From: Gaiellasilicea sp963731615
GTDB taxonomy: Bacteria; Actinomycetota; Thermoleophilia; Gaiellales; Gaiellaceae
NCBI GenBank assembly: GCA_963731615.1
Contig: CAVSWD010000006.1
Coordinates: 62,001-126,000, forward strand
DNA: 64,000 nucleotides
Direction of reading: 5' to 3'
The position numbers were made by a program, and so were the translations under genes. The notes beneath the pieces were generated by a model, which was not told where the DNA came from, searched no databases, and saw nothing but the letters and a program-made list of their open reading frames with translations. Numbering within the stretch: position 1 is the stretch's first letter; each line of letters starts with the position of its first letter. This document shows positions 43,627 to 52,262 of the stretch, piece after piece.

Positions 43627-44271
43627 ATGGCTGACTGGGACGATCTGCACCGTCGCGCGCGGGAGCGCTACGAGGACGGCGTCGCCCGGCTGCCGGATGA
43701 TCCAGAGCAGCGCCAGCGGCAGCTGACGCGGATGGGAAACGCCGCCGGTGCGGCGGGCCTGACGTCGCTGATGACGGGCTGGGACGGCGACGAGTGGTTC
43801 GCGCGGGCGGCGGAGCGCTACCGCGAGAGCTGGGAGCACGCACCGCCCGGGAGCTGGGGCCGGCCGATCGGAGCGATCAAGGCACGGATCCTCGCCGACG
43901 ACTGGGAGGGCGCCGCAGAGGACGCGCGCTGGGCGCTCGACGCAGGCGCAGCCGAATCGGAATCTCCGATCGGCCGGTACGCGGCCGCGCTGGCGTACGC
44001 CACGCTGGGTCAGTGGGACGACGTTCGCCTGCAGGCCGACGTCGCCCGGACGCACGAAGCGTTTCCCGCCGAGGTCGGCGACGCGCTTGCCTTCATCGCG
44101 GCCGAGGACGTCGTCGGGTACATCGAGGCGGTCGAAGAGGTGCTCGAGTCGTTCGAGTCGCGCGACGAGTACCTCGAGGACATCCCGGTCGCCGACACGG
44201 TCATCGTGCTGCAGGCGCTCGCCGAACGACGCGGTATGGCAGCCGAGCTCCAGTCCGAGCTGCTGCCGTGA
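43627..44271 (+). CDS. Hypothetical helical protein
   Basis: 214 residues, not recognised. Acidic, mostly helical, with TPR-like spacing (WFARAAERYRESWEHA; AAALAYATLGQWDDVRLQADVART) and an acidic middle (VEEVLESFESRDEYLEDI). No signal peptide. Its stop overlaps the start of the UGA-containing DCC gene by four bases (GTGA), so the two are co-translated. Confidence 0.65.
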   Translation: MADWDDLHRRARERYEDGVARLPDDPEQRQRQLTRMGNAAGAAGLTSLMTGWDGDEWFARAAERYRESWEHAPPGSWGRPIGAIKARILADDWEGAAEDARWALDAGAAESESPIGRYAAALAYATLGQWDDVRLQADVARTHEAFPAEVGDALAFIAAEDVVGYIEAVEEVLESFESRDEYLEDIPVADTVIVLQALAERRGMAAELQSELLP

Positions 44272-44585
44272 GGCGCCCGCTCGTCCTCTACGACGGAACC
44301 TGACGGTTCTGCCGTTTCGCGGCGCGTGTCGCCGCCCGCTTCGATCGAGGCCGGTATGGCTACCTACCGTTCGACGCCCCCGAGGCCGAGCTGCTGCTCG
44401 CGCGCCTGCCGGAGGAGAAGCGCTTCGAGAGCGCGCATCTCTTCCGCCCGGACGGCTCCGTCTGGAGCCCGAGCAGCGCGCCGTACCGGCTCGTCGCCCG
44501 CAACCGTCACCGGCTAGGCCCGCTGGTGCCGGACCGGCCTGGGACCGCGCCGCTACCCGTAGAGATTGTGTTGAATCAACACTAA
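44268..44585 (+). CDS. DCC (DUF393) thiol oxidoreductase with in-frame UGA, probable selenoprotein
   Basis: 105 residues if UGA 44301-44303 is read through. GTG start, then PLVLYDGT, UGA, RFCRFAARVAARFDRG and SAHLFRPDGSVWSPSSAPYRLV: a normal DCC protein in which codon 12, the first Cys of the family motif DxxCxxC, is UGA, giving DxxUxxC. The frame is otherwise open to TAA 44583-44585. A hairpin of bacterial SECIS type begins 15 nt after the UGA. selD is present 9 kb away. Alternatives: a TGC-to-TGA sequence error or a dead gene. Function: probably a small cytosolic redox enzyme. Confidence 0.7.
44319..44335 (+). promoter_or_regulatory. SECIS-like hairpin after the UGA
   Basis: Stem GCGGCG (44319-44324) / CGCCGC (44330-44335), loop CGTGT with G among its first two bases. 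UGA-to-loop distance is 21 nt, within the range described for bacterial SECIS elements that bind SelB. GC-rich DNA makes short hairpins common, so the support is positional. Confidence 0.45.
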
Positions 44586-44588
44586 GTC
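44566..44588. repeat. AT-rich palindrome at a convergent junction, copy 2
   Basis: Shares 21 identical bases (44568-44588) with 23920-23940, including GTGTTGAATCAACAC. The left outer arm is less complete than in copy 1. It holds the last codons and stop of the DCC gene and abuts the pgl stop at 44587. Confidence 0.55.
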
Positions 44589-45265
44589 AGAGCAGCGCGG
44601 CCGCTGCGGGATCGAGGATCGCGATCGTCTCGCGACCCCGGATCAGGCTCGCCGGGGTCGCCGTGCTCGGCTCCTCGGCGAACGCGCTGCGCACCGCCTC
44701 TGCCTTCCTCTCGCCGGTCGCCAGATAGACGACCAGCCCCGTCGACGGCGAAGACGGGCGGCGTGAGCGTGACCCGCGGCACCAACGGCTCGAGGCCCGG
44801 GTCGGCCGCGATCGCACGTCGTTCCTGCTCCGCGAGCGCCGGTGCGTCGGGGAAGAGCGACGCCGTGTGCCCGTCCGCGCCGATTCCCGAGCAGCGCCAG
44901 GTCGAGAGTGACTCGCGCAGCTCCTCGTCGTAGCGTGCCGCGGCGTCGGCAGGCTCGAGCTCGCCGTCGATCCAGTGGACCTGCGGCGGCGTCTCGAGCC
45001 GGGTGAGCAGCGTCTCCTGCAGCAGCCGGAAGTTGGAGTCCTCGTCGCCCGGCGGCACGACGCGCTCGTCGCAGAACCACACGTGTGCGCGCGACCAGTT
45101 CGGCAGCAGCTCGGCCGCGAGCTCGTAGGCGCGGCCGGGCGTCGAGCCGCCCGAGACCGCGATGTGCCCGCCGTCCGCGGCGACGCGGATCAGCCACCCG
45201 GCCGCAAGGCGGTCCCACTGCTCGACGACGTGGACGGCGACGTCGCCGAAGCTACGAATCGCCAC
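44587..45265 (-). CDS. pgl: 6-phosphogluconolactonase (three indels)
   Basis: About 226 residues from GTG 45265. Oxidative pentose phosphate pathway. Family motifs: VSGGSTPGRAYELA, VWFCDERVVPPGDEDSN and GIGADGHTASLFP. Indels occur near the segment encoding LREVTLDLALLG (a compensating pair just before GIGADGH) and near 44745, where the frame moves to STGLVVYLATGERKAEAV and the end ILDPAAAALL. The 5' end overlaps the proC stop by 14 bp. Confidence 0.83.
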
Positions 45266-46076
45266 GGGCGAGCTCGCGCGAGCGGTCCATCGCGGCCTGG
45301 ATCGCGTTCAGAAACGCGGCCCGCACTCCGGCCTGCTCGAGCTCTCTGATCGCGGCGATCGTCGTCCCGCCGGGGGAGGTGACCATCTCGCGCAGCTCGA
45401 CCGGGTGCATTTTGAGGTCACGTAGCTGCTTCGCCGTCCCGAGCATCGTCTGGACGACCAGCTGGGTCGAGACCTCCCGCGAGAGGCCGAGCAGGATCCC
45501 CGCCTCGATCATCGCCTCGGCGAGCAGCGCGAAGTAGGCCGGGCCAGAGCCCGAGACCGCCGTCACCGCGTCCATGTACGGCTCCGCGACCCGGACGACG
45601 GCGCCGAGATGGCGGAGTGCCTCCTCGGCGAGAACCATGCTCTCCTCGTCCGCGTGCGAGCCGGCGCAGATCCCGGCCATGCCCTCGTGGACGACCGCGG
45701 GCGTGTTCGGCATCGCCCGGACGACGGGCACGCCTGCACCGAGGTGGCGCTCGATCGCCGCGGTCGGGATCGCTGCCGCTATCGAGAGCACCGTCTGCTC
45801 GGGCTGGATCAGCGCGCCGATCTCGCCGAGCAGCGTCTCGATGTCCTGCGGCTTCACCGCGATCACGATCAAGGCCGCGCCGCGGATCGCTTCGACGTTC
45901 GACAGCGTCACCGCGACCCCGTGCCGTTCGCGCAGCTCGTCGGCCCGCTCCTCGCGCCTGGTCGACGCCGACAGCTCACCGGCCTGCCGCCAGCCGGAGG
46001 AGAGCAGCCCGCTCAGGAGCGCTTCGCCGATCTGGCCGGCCCCCAGGACCGCGATCTTTCGCTCGTCGACCGCCAT
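45252..46076 (-). CDS. proC: Pyrroline-5-carboxylate reductase
   Basis: 274 residues from ATG 46076 (a longer 5' reading is rejected). Last step of proline synthesis. N-terminal Rossmann IAVLGAGQIGEALLSGLL; VIAVKPQDI; VRAMPNTPAVVHEGM; C-terminal dimer domain with VSGSGPAYFALLAEAMIEAG and the signature region EMVTSPGGTTIAAIRELEQ. Intact and full length. Confidence 0.93.
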   Translation of the reverse strand: MAVDERKIAVLGAGQIGEALLSGLLSSGWRQAGELSASTRREERADELRERHGVAVTLSNVEAIRGAALIVIAVKPQDIETLLGEIGALIQPEQTVLSIAAAIPTAAIERHLGAGVPVVRAMPNTPAVVHEGMAGICAGSHADEESMVLAEEALRHLGAVVRVAEPYMDAVTAVSGSGPAYFALLAEAMIEAGILLGLSREVSTQLVVQTMLGTAKQLRDLKMHPVELREMVTSPGGTTIAAIRELEQAGVRAAFLNAIQAAMDRSRELARGDS

Positions 46077-46096
46077 CGTCGGAGTGTAAGTAGGTC

Positions 46097-46263
46097 TAGG
46101 AGGGTTTGGCGGAATGGCGCTCGTCGTCGGGGTGCGATGGTCGTTCCGAGGCAAGGACGCAGGGAGCGCCGATAGCCGTAGCTATCGGCGCGACTGAGGA
46201 CGCCCGCCTCGGGGCGAGCAGCGCGGCCCGGCGGCACAGCCGCTGTTTCGCCAGACCCTCCTA
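46097..46263. repeat. 167-nt nested inverted repeat, structured element
   Basis: Three nested pairings: TAGGAGGGTTTGGCG (46097-46111) with CGCCAGACCCTCCTA (46249-46263, one mismatch); CCGAGGC (46146-46152) with GCCTCGG (46206-46212); GCGCCGATAGC (46166-46176) with GCTATCGGCGC (46181-46191), loop CGTA. It fills the gap between proC and the cyclic-nucleotide-domain gene and touches the latter's stop. Confidence 0.65.
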
Positions 46264-46677
46264 CAGAGAAGTGGGCGCGAGGCGCTCGGCGAGCACCGTC
46301 AGGACGCCGTTCTGAATCTGCGGCGAGTGCTCGAGCAGCAGCCGAAACGCTCGGTCGGTGATCACGAGCGCCCGCACCGGCGAGGTCGTCGTCACCGTCG
46401 CGTTGCGCGGCGCCTTCGCGATCAGCGCGATCTCACCGACGAAGTCGCCGGGCCCGATCGACGCCACCGGCCGCCCGCCCCGCTCGACGTCGGCGGTTCC
46501 CTCGATCAGGACGACGAACTCGCGGCCCGAGTCGCCCTCCTTGATCAACACCTTGCCCTCGGGGAGGTCGATCTCGTCCGCGATCGATGCGATCTCGCCC
46601 AGCTCGGACTTCGAGGCGGACGCGAAGAGCGGCACACGCCTGATCAGATCGATCTTCGAGTTGTGTGCGAGTCGCAC
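46261..46677 (-). CDS. Stand-alone cyclic-nucleotide-binding domain protein
   Basis: 138 residues from GTG 46677. A single cNMP-binding beta-barrel: LFASASKSELGEIA, KEGDSGREFVVLIEG and the phosphate-binding cassette GDFVGEIALIAKAPRNATV (Glu and Arg ligands present). No HTH or effector domain, so it may act by binding a partner. Not a Crp/Fnr regulator by length. Confidence 0.8.
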   Translation of the reverse strand: MRLAHNSKIDLIRRVPLFASASKSELGEIASIADEIDLPEGKVLIKEGDSGREFVVLIEGTADVERGGRPVASIGPGDFVGEIALIAKAPRNATVTTTSPVRALVITDRAFRLLLEHSPQIQNGVLTVLAERLAPTSL

Positions 46678-46709
46678 GATCGCGATCCTAAACCTCTGTC
46701 ATCCCGCTG

Positions 46710-47531
46710 TCACGCCGCGCGCGAGCGAACGGCGCGGGCGACGTCGGCGCTCGCTCCCGGGACGAGCCCGCGGCTCCAGCCGGCCATCAGGTAGACGCCG
46801 GCCAGCCCGGCCCACTCCCCGTACGGCTCGAGCAGCTCGGCGGTCTCGTCGAGCTCGACCCAGCGGCCCCGGAGCGACGAGCAGAGCTTGACGAGTCCCA
46901 GGTCGCCGACGAGCCCGTGCCGGTAGCTCCCGAGCCCTTCGAGCGAGACGACCCCGAGTGACCACGGCCCCACGCCGCGCTCGCGGAGCAGCCGCGCCGC
47001 GACGGCCTCGATCGGCCGCCCGCGCAGCCCTTCCAGGTCGATCGTGCGGCAGATCCGGACGAGCGCCGAGGCGCGGTGGGTGGCAAGCCCGAGCCGGCGG
47101 AGCTGCGCCGGAGACAGCGCTCCGATCGCCTCGCGCGTCGGCGGCGGCCCGCCGCAGGCCCTGATGATCGCGCGTTCGATCGCGAGCGCCCGCCGAGCCT
47201 CGATCAGCTGGCCGCAGATCGCGCGCAGCACGGCGTGGGCGACCGTCGCCCGGCGCAACGGCCTCAGCCCGTGAAGGTGACGGACCGACGGGCCGAGCAG
47301 CGGATCGTGCCGGAAGCGGGACGTGAACTCCGTCGTGTCGGTGTCCAGGGCGAGCACGAAGCGCAGGAGCTCGAGCCCCTCCCCGTCCGGAGCCCGCAGC
47401 TGGACGAGTCCGTCGGGGCGCTGCCAGGCCTGTCCGCGGCCGCCGCCGGGGAGCGCGGTCTCGAACTCGCGCCCTCGTGTCATCAGCCGGAGGCGATAAG
47501 GCCCGCTCGGTCTGACGACGTCCTCGATCAC
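46710..47531 (-). CDS. DNA-3-methyladenine glycosylase (AlkA/OGG1-like HhH-GPD)
   Basis: 273 residues from GTG 47531. HhH-GPD superfamily base-excision glycosylase: LRAICGQLIEARRALAIER, helix-hairpin-helix RLLRERGVGPWSLGVVS and the catalytic Asp in HGLVGDLGLVKL. The N-terminal ~90 residues match the AlkA-type beta domain loosely. Exact damaged base unknown. Confidence 0.8.
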   Translation of the reverse strand: MIEDVVRPSGPYRLRLMTRGREFETALPGGGRGQAWQRPDGLVQLRAPDGEGLELLRFVLALDTDTTEFTSRFRHDPLLGPSVRHLHGLRPLRRATVAHAVLRAICGQLIEARRALAIERAIIRACGGPPPTREAIGALSPAQLRRLGLATHRASALVRICRTIDLEGLRGRPIEAVAARLLRERGVGPWSLGVVSLEGLGSYRHGLVGDLGLVKLCSSLRGRWVELDETAELLEPYGEWAGLAGVYLMAGWSRGLVPGASADVARAVRSRAA

Positions 47532-47629
47532 CGCTCCGCACCTTACTGTTCTGCCCTGATGGGCCTCGCCGGCGCCCCTGGCCGGCTGCGCCTCCCGGCC
47601 GGCGGAGCCGGCCTCCGGCGCAGCCTCGC

Positions 47630-47700
47630 ACCGCTCGCGGCGCTCCAGCCGGCGGCCCGTACCTCCGTACTGTTCCACCGGCCTACGCACCACGAGCGGC
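47630..47700. repeat. 71-nt dispersed palindromic repeat, copy B
   Basis: About 88% identical to 18328-18398, same arm layout (ACCGCTCGCG / CACGAGCGGC) and a GTAC-CTCC-GTAC core. A second hairpin GGCTGCGCC/GGCGCAGCC sits just upstream at 47584-47625. A 13-nt direct repeat ATGGGCCTCGCCG flanks the region at 47559-47571 and 47731-47743, the latter being the next gene's start. Confidence 0.6.
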
Positions 47701-47730
47701 GCGCCAGAGACGCCGGTAGGTTCGCGAGTT

Positions 47731-48342
47731 ATGGGCCTCGCCGACGAGATCTCTCTGCGCTCGCGCCGGCGCAAGTTCGCGCTCTTCATGGAGACGATCG
47801 CCCCGACCGCGGCGACCTCGGTGCTCGACGTCGGCGTCGACGACGTCCCGTTCGGCGAGCACGCCGGCTGCGGGACACTCAACTTCTTCGAGCGGATGTA
47901 CCCCTGGCCGGGACGGATCACCGCCCTCGGCCTGAACGAGGGCGAGCGCTTCCGGGCGAGCTTTCCGGAGGTCGGCTACGTGCAGGGGAACGGGCTCGCG
48001 CTCCCCTTCGAGGACGGCGCGTTCGACGTCGTCTTCTCGAACGCCGTCATCGAGCACGTCGGCGACCGGGCGCAGCAGCGACGGTTCGTGGACGAGGCGC
48101 TGCGGGTCGCCCGCCGGGCGTTCATCACGACGCCGAACCGCTGGTTTCCGATCGAGGTGCACACCCGGCTGCCGCTCGTCCACTGGTTCCCGGACACGCT
48201 CGCGCACCGGGCCTACGACCTCGCACGGAAGCCCTGGGCGAAGAACAACCACCTGCTCGGCGCCGGCTCGCTGCGCGAGCTCTTTCCGCCCCGCGTGCGG
48301 ATCGTGAATCTCGGGATGACGCTGGTGGCCGTCGTTGAGTGA
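47731..48342 (+). CDS. Class I SAM-dependent methyltransferase
   Basis: 203 residues. SVLDVGVDDVPFGE is the (weak, GxG-variant) motif I; LALPFEDGAFDVVFSNAVIEHV is the classic motif II region; RRAFITTPNRWFPIEVHTRLPL follows. Similar to methyltransferases in polysaccharide or lipid loci. Overlaps the O-antigen ligase start by 8 bp, which supports a cell-surface role. Confidence 0.78.
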   Translation: MGLADEISLRSRRRKFALFMETIAPTAATSVLDVGVDDVPFGEHAGCGTLNFFERMYPWPGRITALGLNEGERFRASFPEVGYVQGNGLALPFEDGAFDVVFSNAVIEHVGDRAQQRRFVDEALRVARRAFITTPNRWFPIEVHTRLPLVHWFPDTLAHRAYDLARKPWAKNNHLLGAGSLRELFPPRVRIVNLGMTLVAVVE

Positions 48343-49636
48343 CCGGGTCGTGCGCTGGACGCTGCTCGTGCTCATCGTCGCGCTGCCGTTCCACAACCTC
48401 GTCATGGCGCTGCTCTGGGACGCCGGGGTGCGCGATCTCGCGCTCGACGTCGTCTCGGCGTGGAAAGAGCTGCTGCTCGCGCTGGCGCTCGGCATCGTTG
48501 TCTGGCGCCGCCGCGGGATCCCGTTCAAGTCGACCCCGACCGACTGGCTCGCTCTCGTGTACGCGGCGTTCGTGCTCCTCTACGCACTGATCCCGCAGGA
48601 CTGGCTCGGCGGCGACGCCTCCGCGAAGGGCGTGCTCTACGGCGTCCGGCACGATCTGATCCCAGTGGCCGCCTACTTCCTCGGCCGTGGGCTGACGCTG
48701 ACCGAGACCGACCGGCGGCGGATCGGCTGGGCGATTCTCGGCGTGGCGTCGTTCGTTGCCGCCTGGGGGCTCGTCGACATCTACTCGATCTCACTCCAGA
48801 CCTGGCGCGACTCGGGTGTGCCGGGCTGGTTCAGCGAGCAGCTCGGGCTCGACTACGGCGACGACCTCTCCGGCCTGCCCGAGAACTTCGTCTACAACCC
48901 GGGCGACGAGCGGCCGCTGCGCCGGCTCGTCTCGACGTTCCTCAGCCCGCTCGCGTCGGCCTACCTGCTGCTCGTGGCGATCGTGCTCGCTGCGACCTGG
49001 CAGACCCGCCGGCTGCCCGCCGTGACCGCGTTGCTCGCGATCGGCCTGCTCTTCACGTACTCGCGCACGGCCATCGTCGCGCTCGCATTCGGCCTCGTCG
49101 TGCTGGGGTACGGCCTGCGTACCTGGTGGCCGGTCGCCGCGGCCGCAATCTTCATCGCCGCGGCGTTCTTCTTCGTCCGCGCCTATCCGGACATCGCGCC
49201 CGAAACGCGCTTCACCGCGGCCGAGTTGAAGATCCAGCGCGAGGGCGGGCAGGAGGAGCCGACGAGCGGCGATCCGTTCGATCCGGACGAGTCGTCGTTC
49301 GGCAGCCATCTCGACAATCTTCGCGACGGGCTCGAGACGGTCGTCAGGCACCCGCAGGGCTACGGCGTCGGCAACGCCGGCGTGACCGCGAAGCGCACCG
49401 AGACCGAGATCAAGGCGGGGGAGTCGACCTACACCGAGCTCGGGGTCGAGCTGGGGCTGCTCGGCATGCTCGCGTTCATCGCGTGGAACGTCGCGCTGAT
49501 CCGGGTCGTCCTCCGCCGCGCCCCCTGGCTGGGCGCCTCCCTCGCCGCTGTGCTCCTGCTGGCGGTGCAAACGGACATGATCGGCGTGCATTGGCTTGCC
49601 TTCGTCCTTTGGACGCTGGCGGGCGAACGCGCCTGA
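48335..49636 (+). CDS. O-antigen ligase/polymerase-family membrane protein
   Basis: 433 residues from TTG 48335, ~10-12 TM helices. A large extracytoplasmic loop (about residues 150-190 and 280-340) and RHPQGYGVGNAGVTAK match the Wzy_C/O-antigen ligase family. Probably polymerises or ligates surface polysaccharide. Stands alone with a methyltransferase; no glycosyltransferases are adjacent, so the polymer is unknown. Confidence 0.8.
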   Translation: MSDRVVRWTLLVLIVALPFHNLVMALLWDAGVRDLALDVVSAWKELLLALALGIVVWRRRGIPFKSTPTDWLALVYAAFVLLYALIPQDWLGGDASAKGVLYGVRHDLIPVAAYFLGRGLTLTETDRRRIGWAILGVASFVAAWGLVDIYSISLQTWRDSGVPGWFSEQLGLDYGDDLSGLPENFVYNPGDERPLRRLVSTFLSPLASAYLLLVAIVLAATWQTRRLPAVTALLAIGLLFTYSRTAIVALAFGLVVLGYGLRTWWPVAAAAIFIAAAFFFVRAYPDIAPETRFTAAELKIQREGGQEEPTSGDPFDPDESSFGSHLDNLRDGLETVVRHPQGYGVGNAGVTAKRTETEIKAGESTYTELGVELGLLGMLAFIAWNVALIRVVLRRAPWLGASLAAVLLLAVQTDMIGVHWLAFVLWTLAGERA

Positions 49637-49675
49637 CCGCTTTAGCACAAGCCCACTCCGGCCGATACCTGGGGC

Positions 49676-51481
49676 GTGGATGCGGCGCCCGACACCCGTC
49701 GCCAGCTCGGTCAGCTCATGGTCGAAGAAGGACTTCTGAGCGCCGAAGAGCTGACGCACGCCCTCCAGGCGCAGGGAGAGACCGGAAAACCGCTCGGCGA
49801 GACGCTCGTGGCCCTCGGCTACGCGTCGCCCGGCGCGGTCGCAAACGCTCTCGCCGAACAGCACGGCGGCCTGCTGCGGACCGAGTTCGGTGTCAGCACC
49901 GGCCTCGGCCCGGCGTCGGACGGCGAGCGCCCTGGGCTGCAGGCCGCGCCACCCGTCGCGCCGCTGTCCGCACCGGTCTCGGGAGACTCTGACCAGGAGC
50001 GCGAGCACGATTCGAGCACCCCGCTCGGCGCCGGACTGCGGCTCGCAGGCTCAGGTGCGGCGCCGGCCCCGGCAGCTCCGGTCGCTGCGCCGCCCGCGGC
50101 TCCCGAACCGGCACCCGCGCCGCCCGCCGCCGCTGCATCCGTTCCGGCTGCGGATCCGGCCGCCGAGCTCGCCAAGTTTGCCTCGCTGCACACCGACCTC
50201 GATGCCGCGCGGGCCGAGGTGGAGCAGAAGAGCGCGCATCTGAGGGAGCTGACGGGCCGGCTGGACGAGACGATCTCGCAGCTACGCGCCAGCCAGGCCG
50301 CGCGCGACGCCTTCGCCGCGAAGGTCTCGGAGCTGCAGGCCCAGGCCGAAGCAGTCGAGACCGCGGTCGACGCGCCGCCGGATCCCGCTCAGGAGGAACG
50401 CATCCAGCAGCTTCAGGCGGAGGTGGACGAGCTGAAGCAGGCGGCCGCGGCCGCCGCGGAGCTCGGCCAGGACGAGTCCGCCCGCAGCCACACCCTCGAG
50501 GCGGAGCTGCAAACCGTCGCCGCCGGCCGGGATGCGCTCGCCGAGCAGGTCGCGGCCCTGCAGGCACAGCTGAACGAAGTCGCGGTGTCGGAGCCCGATC
50601 CCGCTCTGGCCGCCCGCGTGCACGAGCTGGAGGCGCAGCTGCAGGCCACCGCGCACAAGCGCGACAGCCTGATGCGCACGGTCGCCGAGCTGCAGGAGCA
50701 GGCAGAGTTGCCCGTCCCGCCCGACCCGGCGCTGACCTCCCGGATCGAGGAGCTGGAGGCTCAGCTCGCGGCGCAGCCTGCGGAGCGGGTCGTGGTCGAG
50801 GCGGACCCGGCGCAGGCGGCACGCATCCAGGAGCTCGAGCGGAATCTCGCGGAGCTGCAGGCGAGGCTCGGCGACACGGCTCAGGCACGCGAGACGGAAG
50901 TGACGCGCGCGAGCGCGGTCGCCGCTGCTCGTGTGACCGCCGTCGAGTCGCAGCTGCAGGCGGCCGAGGCCGAGCGGAACGCGCTCGCACAGAACGTCGA
51001 GGTGCTCCAGGCCCTCTTCACCGGCACGGCGTCCGCGCACGAGGCGGCGCTGGCGCAGCTCGAGGAGAAGCTGGCCGATCGCGACCGGCAGCTAGCCGGC
51101 TACGCGAACGACACGGCCGCGAGCGAACGGGAGCTTCGCGAGGCCCTGAACAACATCGAGCAAGAGCGGAACGAGCTGGCGGAGCGCTTCGACGAGCTGC
51201 AACGCCTGCTCGACGAGACGGCTGCGGCGCACCAGACCACGCTTGCCAGGCTCGAGGAGCAGCTGGTCACCGTCGAGCTGGACGAAAGCGCGCACGTGCT
51301 GCTCGTCCCGGCGTTCGACGGCTACGTCTTGCTCGACCGGGACGGGCCGGCTCCGGCTGCCCGGACGGTGGTCGAGCTCGGCCCCGGCACGTGGGGCGAC
51401 GGCGCGTTCGTCGTCTCCCGGATCGGGCCGTCGCCGCTGCCCGGCGGGCCGAAGCACTGCGCGTTCCTCGAACGCGCCTGA
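49676..51481 (+). CDS. MshEN-like N-terminal domain joined to a long coiled coil
   Basis: 601 residues from GTG 49676. Residues ~10-65 (GQLMVEEGLLSAEELTHALQ, GKPLGETLVALGYASPG) match the N-terminal domain of type II/IV secretion ATPases. A Pro/Ala linker (about residues 115-160) and ~370 residues of heptad-rich coiled coil follow (repeats such as ARIQELERNLAELQARLG and ERNELAERFDELQRLLDE). C-terminal ~60 residues (VLLVPAFDGYVLLDRDGP) form a separate unknown domain. No ATPase domain. Perhaps a scaffold that binds cyclic di-GMP. Confidence 0.65.
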   Translation: MDAAPDTRRQLGQLMVEEGLLSAEELTHALQAQGETGKPLGETLVALGYASPGAVANALAEQHGGLLRTEFGVSTGLGPASDGERPGLQAAPPVAPLSAPVSGDSDQEREHDSSTPLGAGLRLAGSGAAPAPAAPVAAPPAAPEPAPAPPAAAASVPAADPAAELAKFASLHTDLDAARAEVEQKSAHLRELTGRLDETISQLRASQAARDAFAAKVSELQAQAEAVETAVDAPPDPAQEERIQQLQAEVDELKQAAAAAAELGQDESARSHTLEAELQTVAAGRDALAEQVAALQAQLNEVAVSEPDPALAARVHELEAQLQATAHKRDSLMRTVAELQEQAELPVPPDPALTSRIEELEAQLAAQPAERVVVEADPAQAARIQELERNLAELQARLGDTAQARETEVTRASAVAAARVTAVESQLQAAEAERNALAQNVEVLQALFTGTASAHEAALAQLEEKLADRDRQLAGYANDTAASERELREALNNIEQERNELAERFDELQRLLDETAAAHQTTLARLEEQLVTVELDESAHVLLVPAFDGYVLLDRDGPAPAARTVVELGPGTWGDGAFVVSRIGPSPLPGGPKHCAFLERA

Positions 51482-51488
51482 GCTCGCT

Positions 51489-52204
51489 CTAAGCGTCTTC
51501 GTCGTCTCGTCCACCTCGCTCGCTTCGTCGTCTCGATCGTCGTCTGCCGCAGTCGGGTCCGGCGGGATCACCTCGGTCGAGACGACGGCGGCTCGCTCGC
51601 TGCGGACGCGTTTCCGCGCGTCGTCGAGCGTGCGTTGCATCCTCTCGTCGTTCGCCTCGATGCTGGCGTCGAGCTCCTTCGCCGCCGCCTTCAGCTCGTC
51701 GGCTCGTCCGTCCTCGGCATAGGCCGAGACGCCAAGCTCCTGGATCGTCGCGTCGCGCTCACGACGGAGCTGGTGCTGCTGCCGGCGATGGCGGACGAGG
51801 TCGCGGCCGGCCTTCGACCAGGTCGAGACCGACTCGACGGCTGCGCCCGCCTCGCCACGGGCACGATCGGCCGTGCTCAGCGAGACGCGCGCGAGCGGCG
51901 CATCGGGCGAGTGTCGCGCCGCGGCGAAGAAGCTCGGGAGCAGGCAGGCGCCGAGCACGATCGCGATCACGCCGCCCGCGACGACGTCGAGCACGATCAG
52001 CACGACTCCGAGCACGAGCAGCCCCACCATGACCGCAAGGACGACGGGAGGTGTGCCGAGCCCGTACAGGCGCGGCTCGGACGATCCGACCGCAACCGGC
52101 AGGACGGCCGGATCCGGCGGCGGTGCGTCGGTGCGGCGGCCGCAGGCGGGGCAGAACGTGGCGTTCGCCGGAAGCTCACCGCCACAGTGAGAGCAATTGT
52201 CCAC
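51489..52204 (-). CDS. Zinc-ribbon membrane protein
   Basis: About 237 residues. N-terminal zinc ribbon CSHCGGELPANATFCPACG, two TM segments (VVLAVMVGLLVLGVVLIVL; GGVIAIVLGACLLPSFFA), then a charged helical region with SAYAEDGRADELKAAAKELD. The frame continues into antisense of the coiled-coil gene; I place the end at the TAG 51489-51491, assuming one base error near the 3' end. Convergent with the coiled-coil gene. Function unknown. Confidence 0.6.
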
Positions 52205-52262
52205 CTCGGCTTTCTGTCCGGGCGCGAAGCATCCCTAACCCTGCACAAGCTACGGTTTCCTG

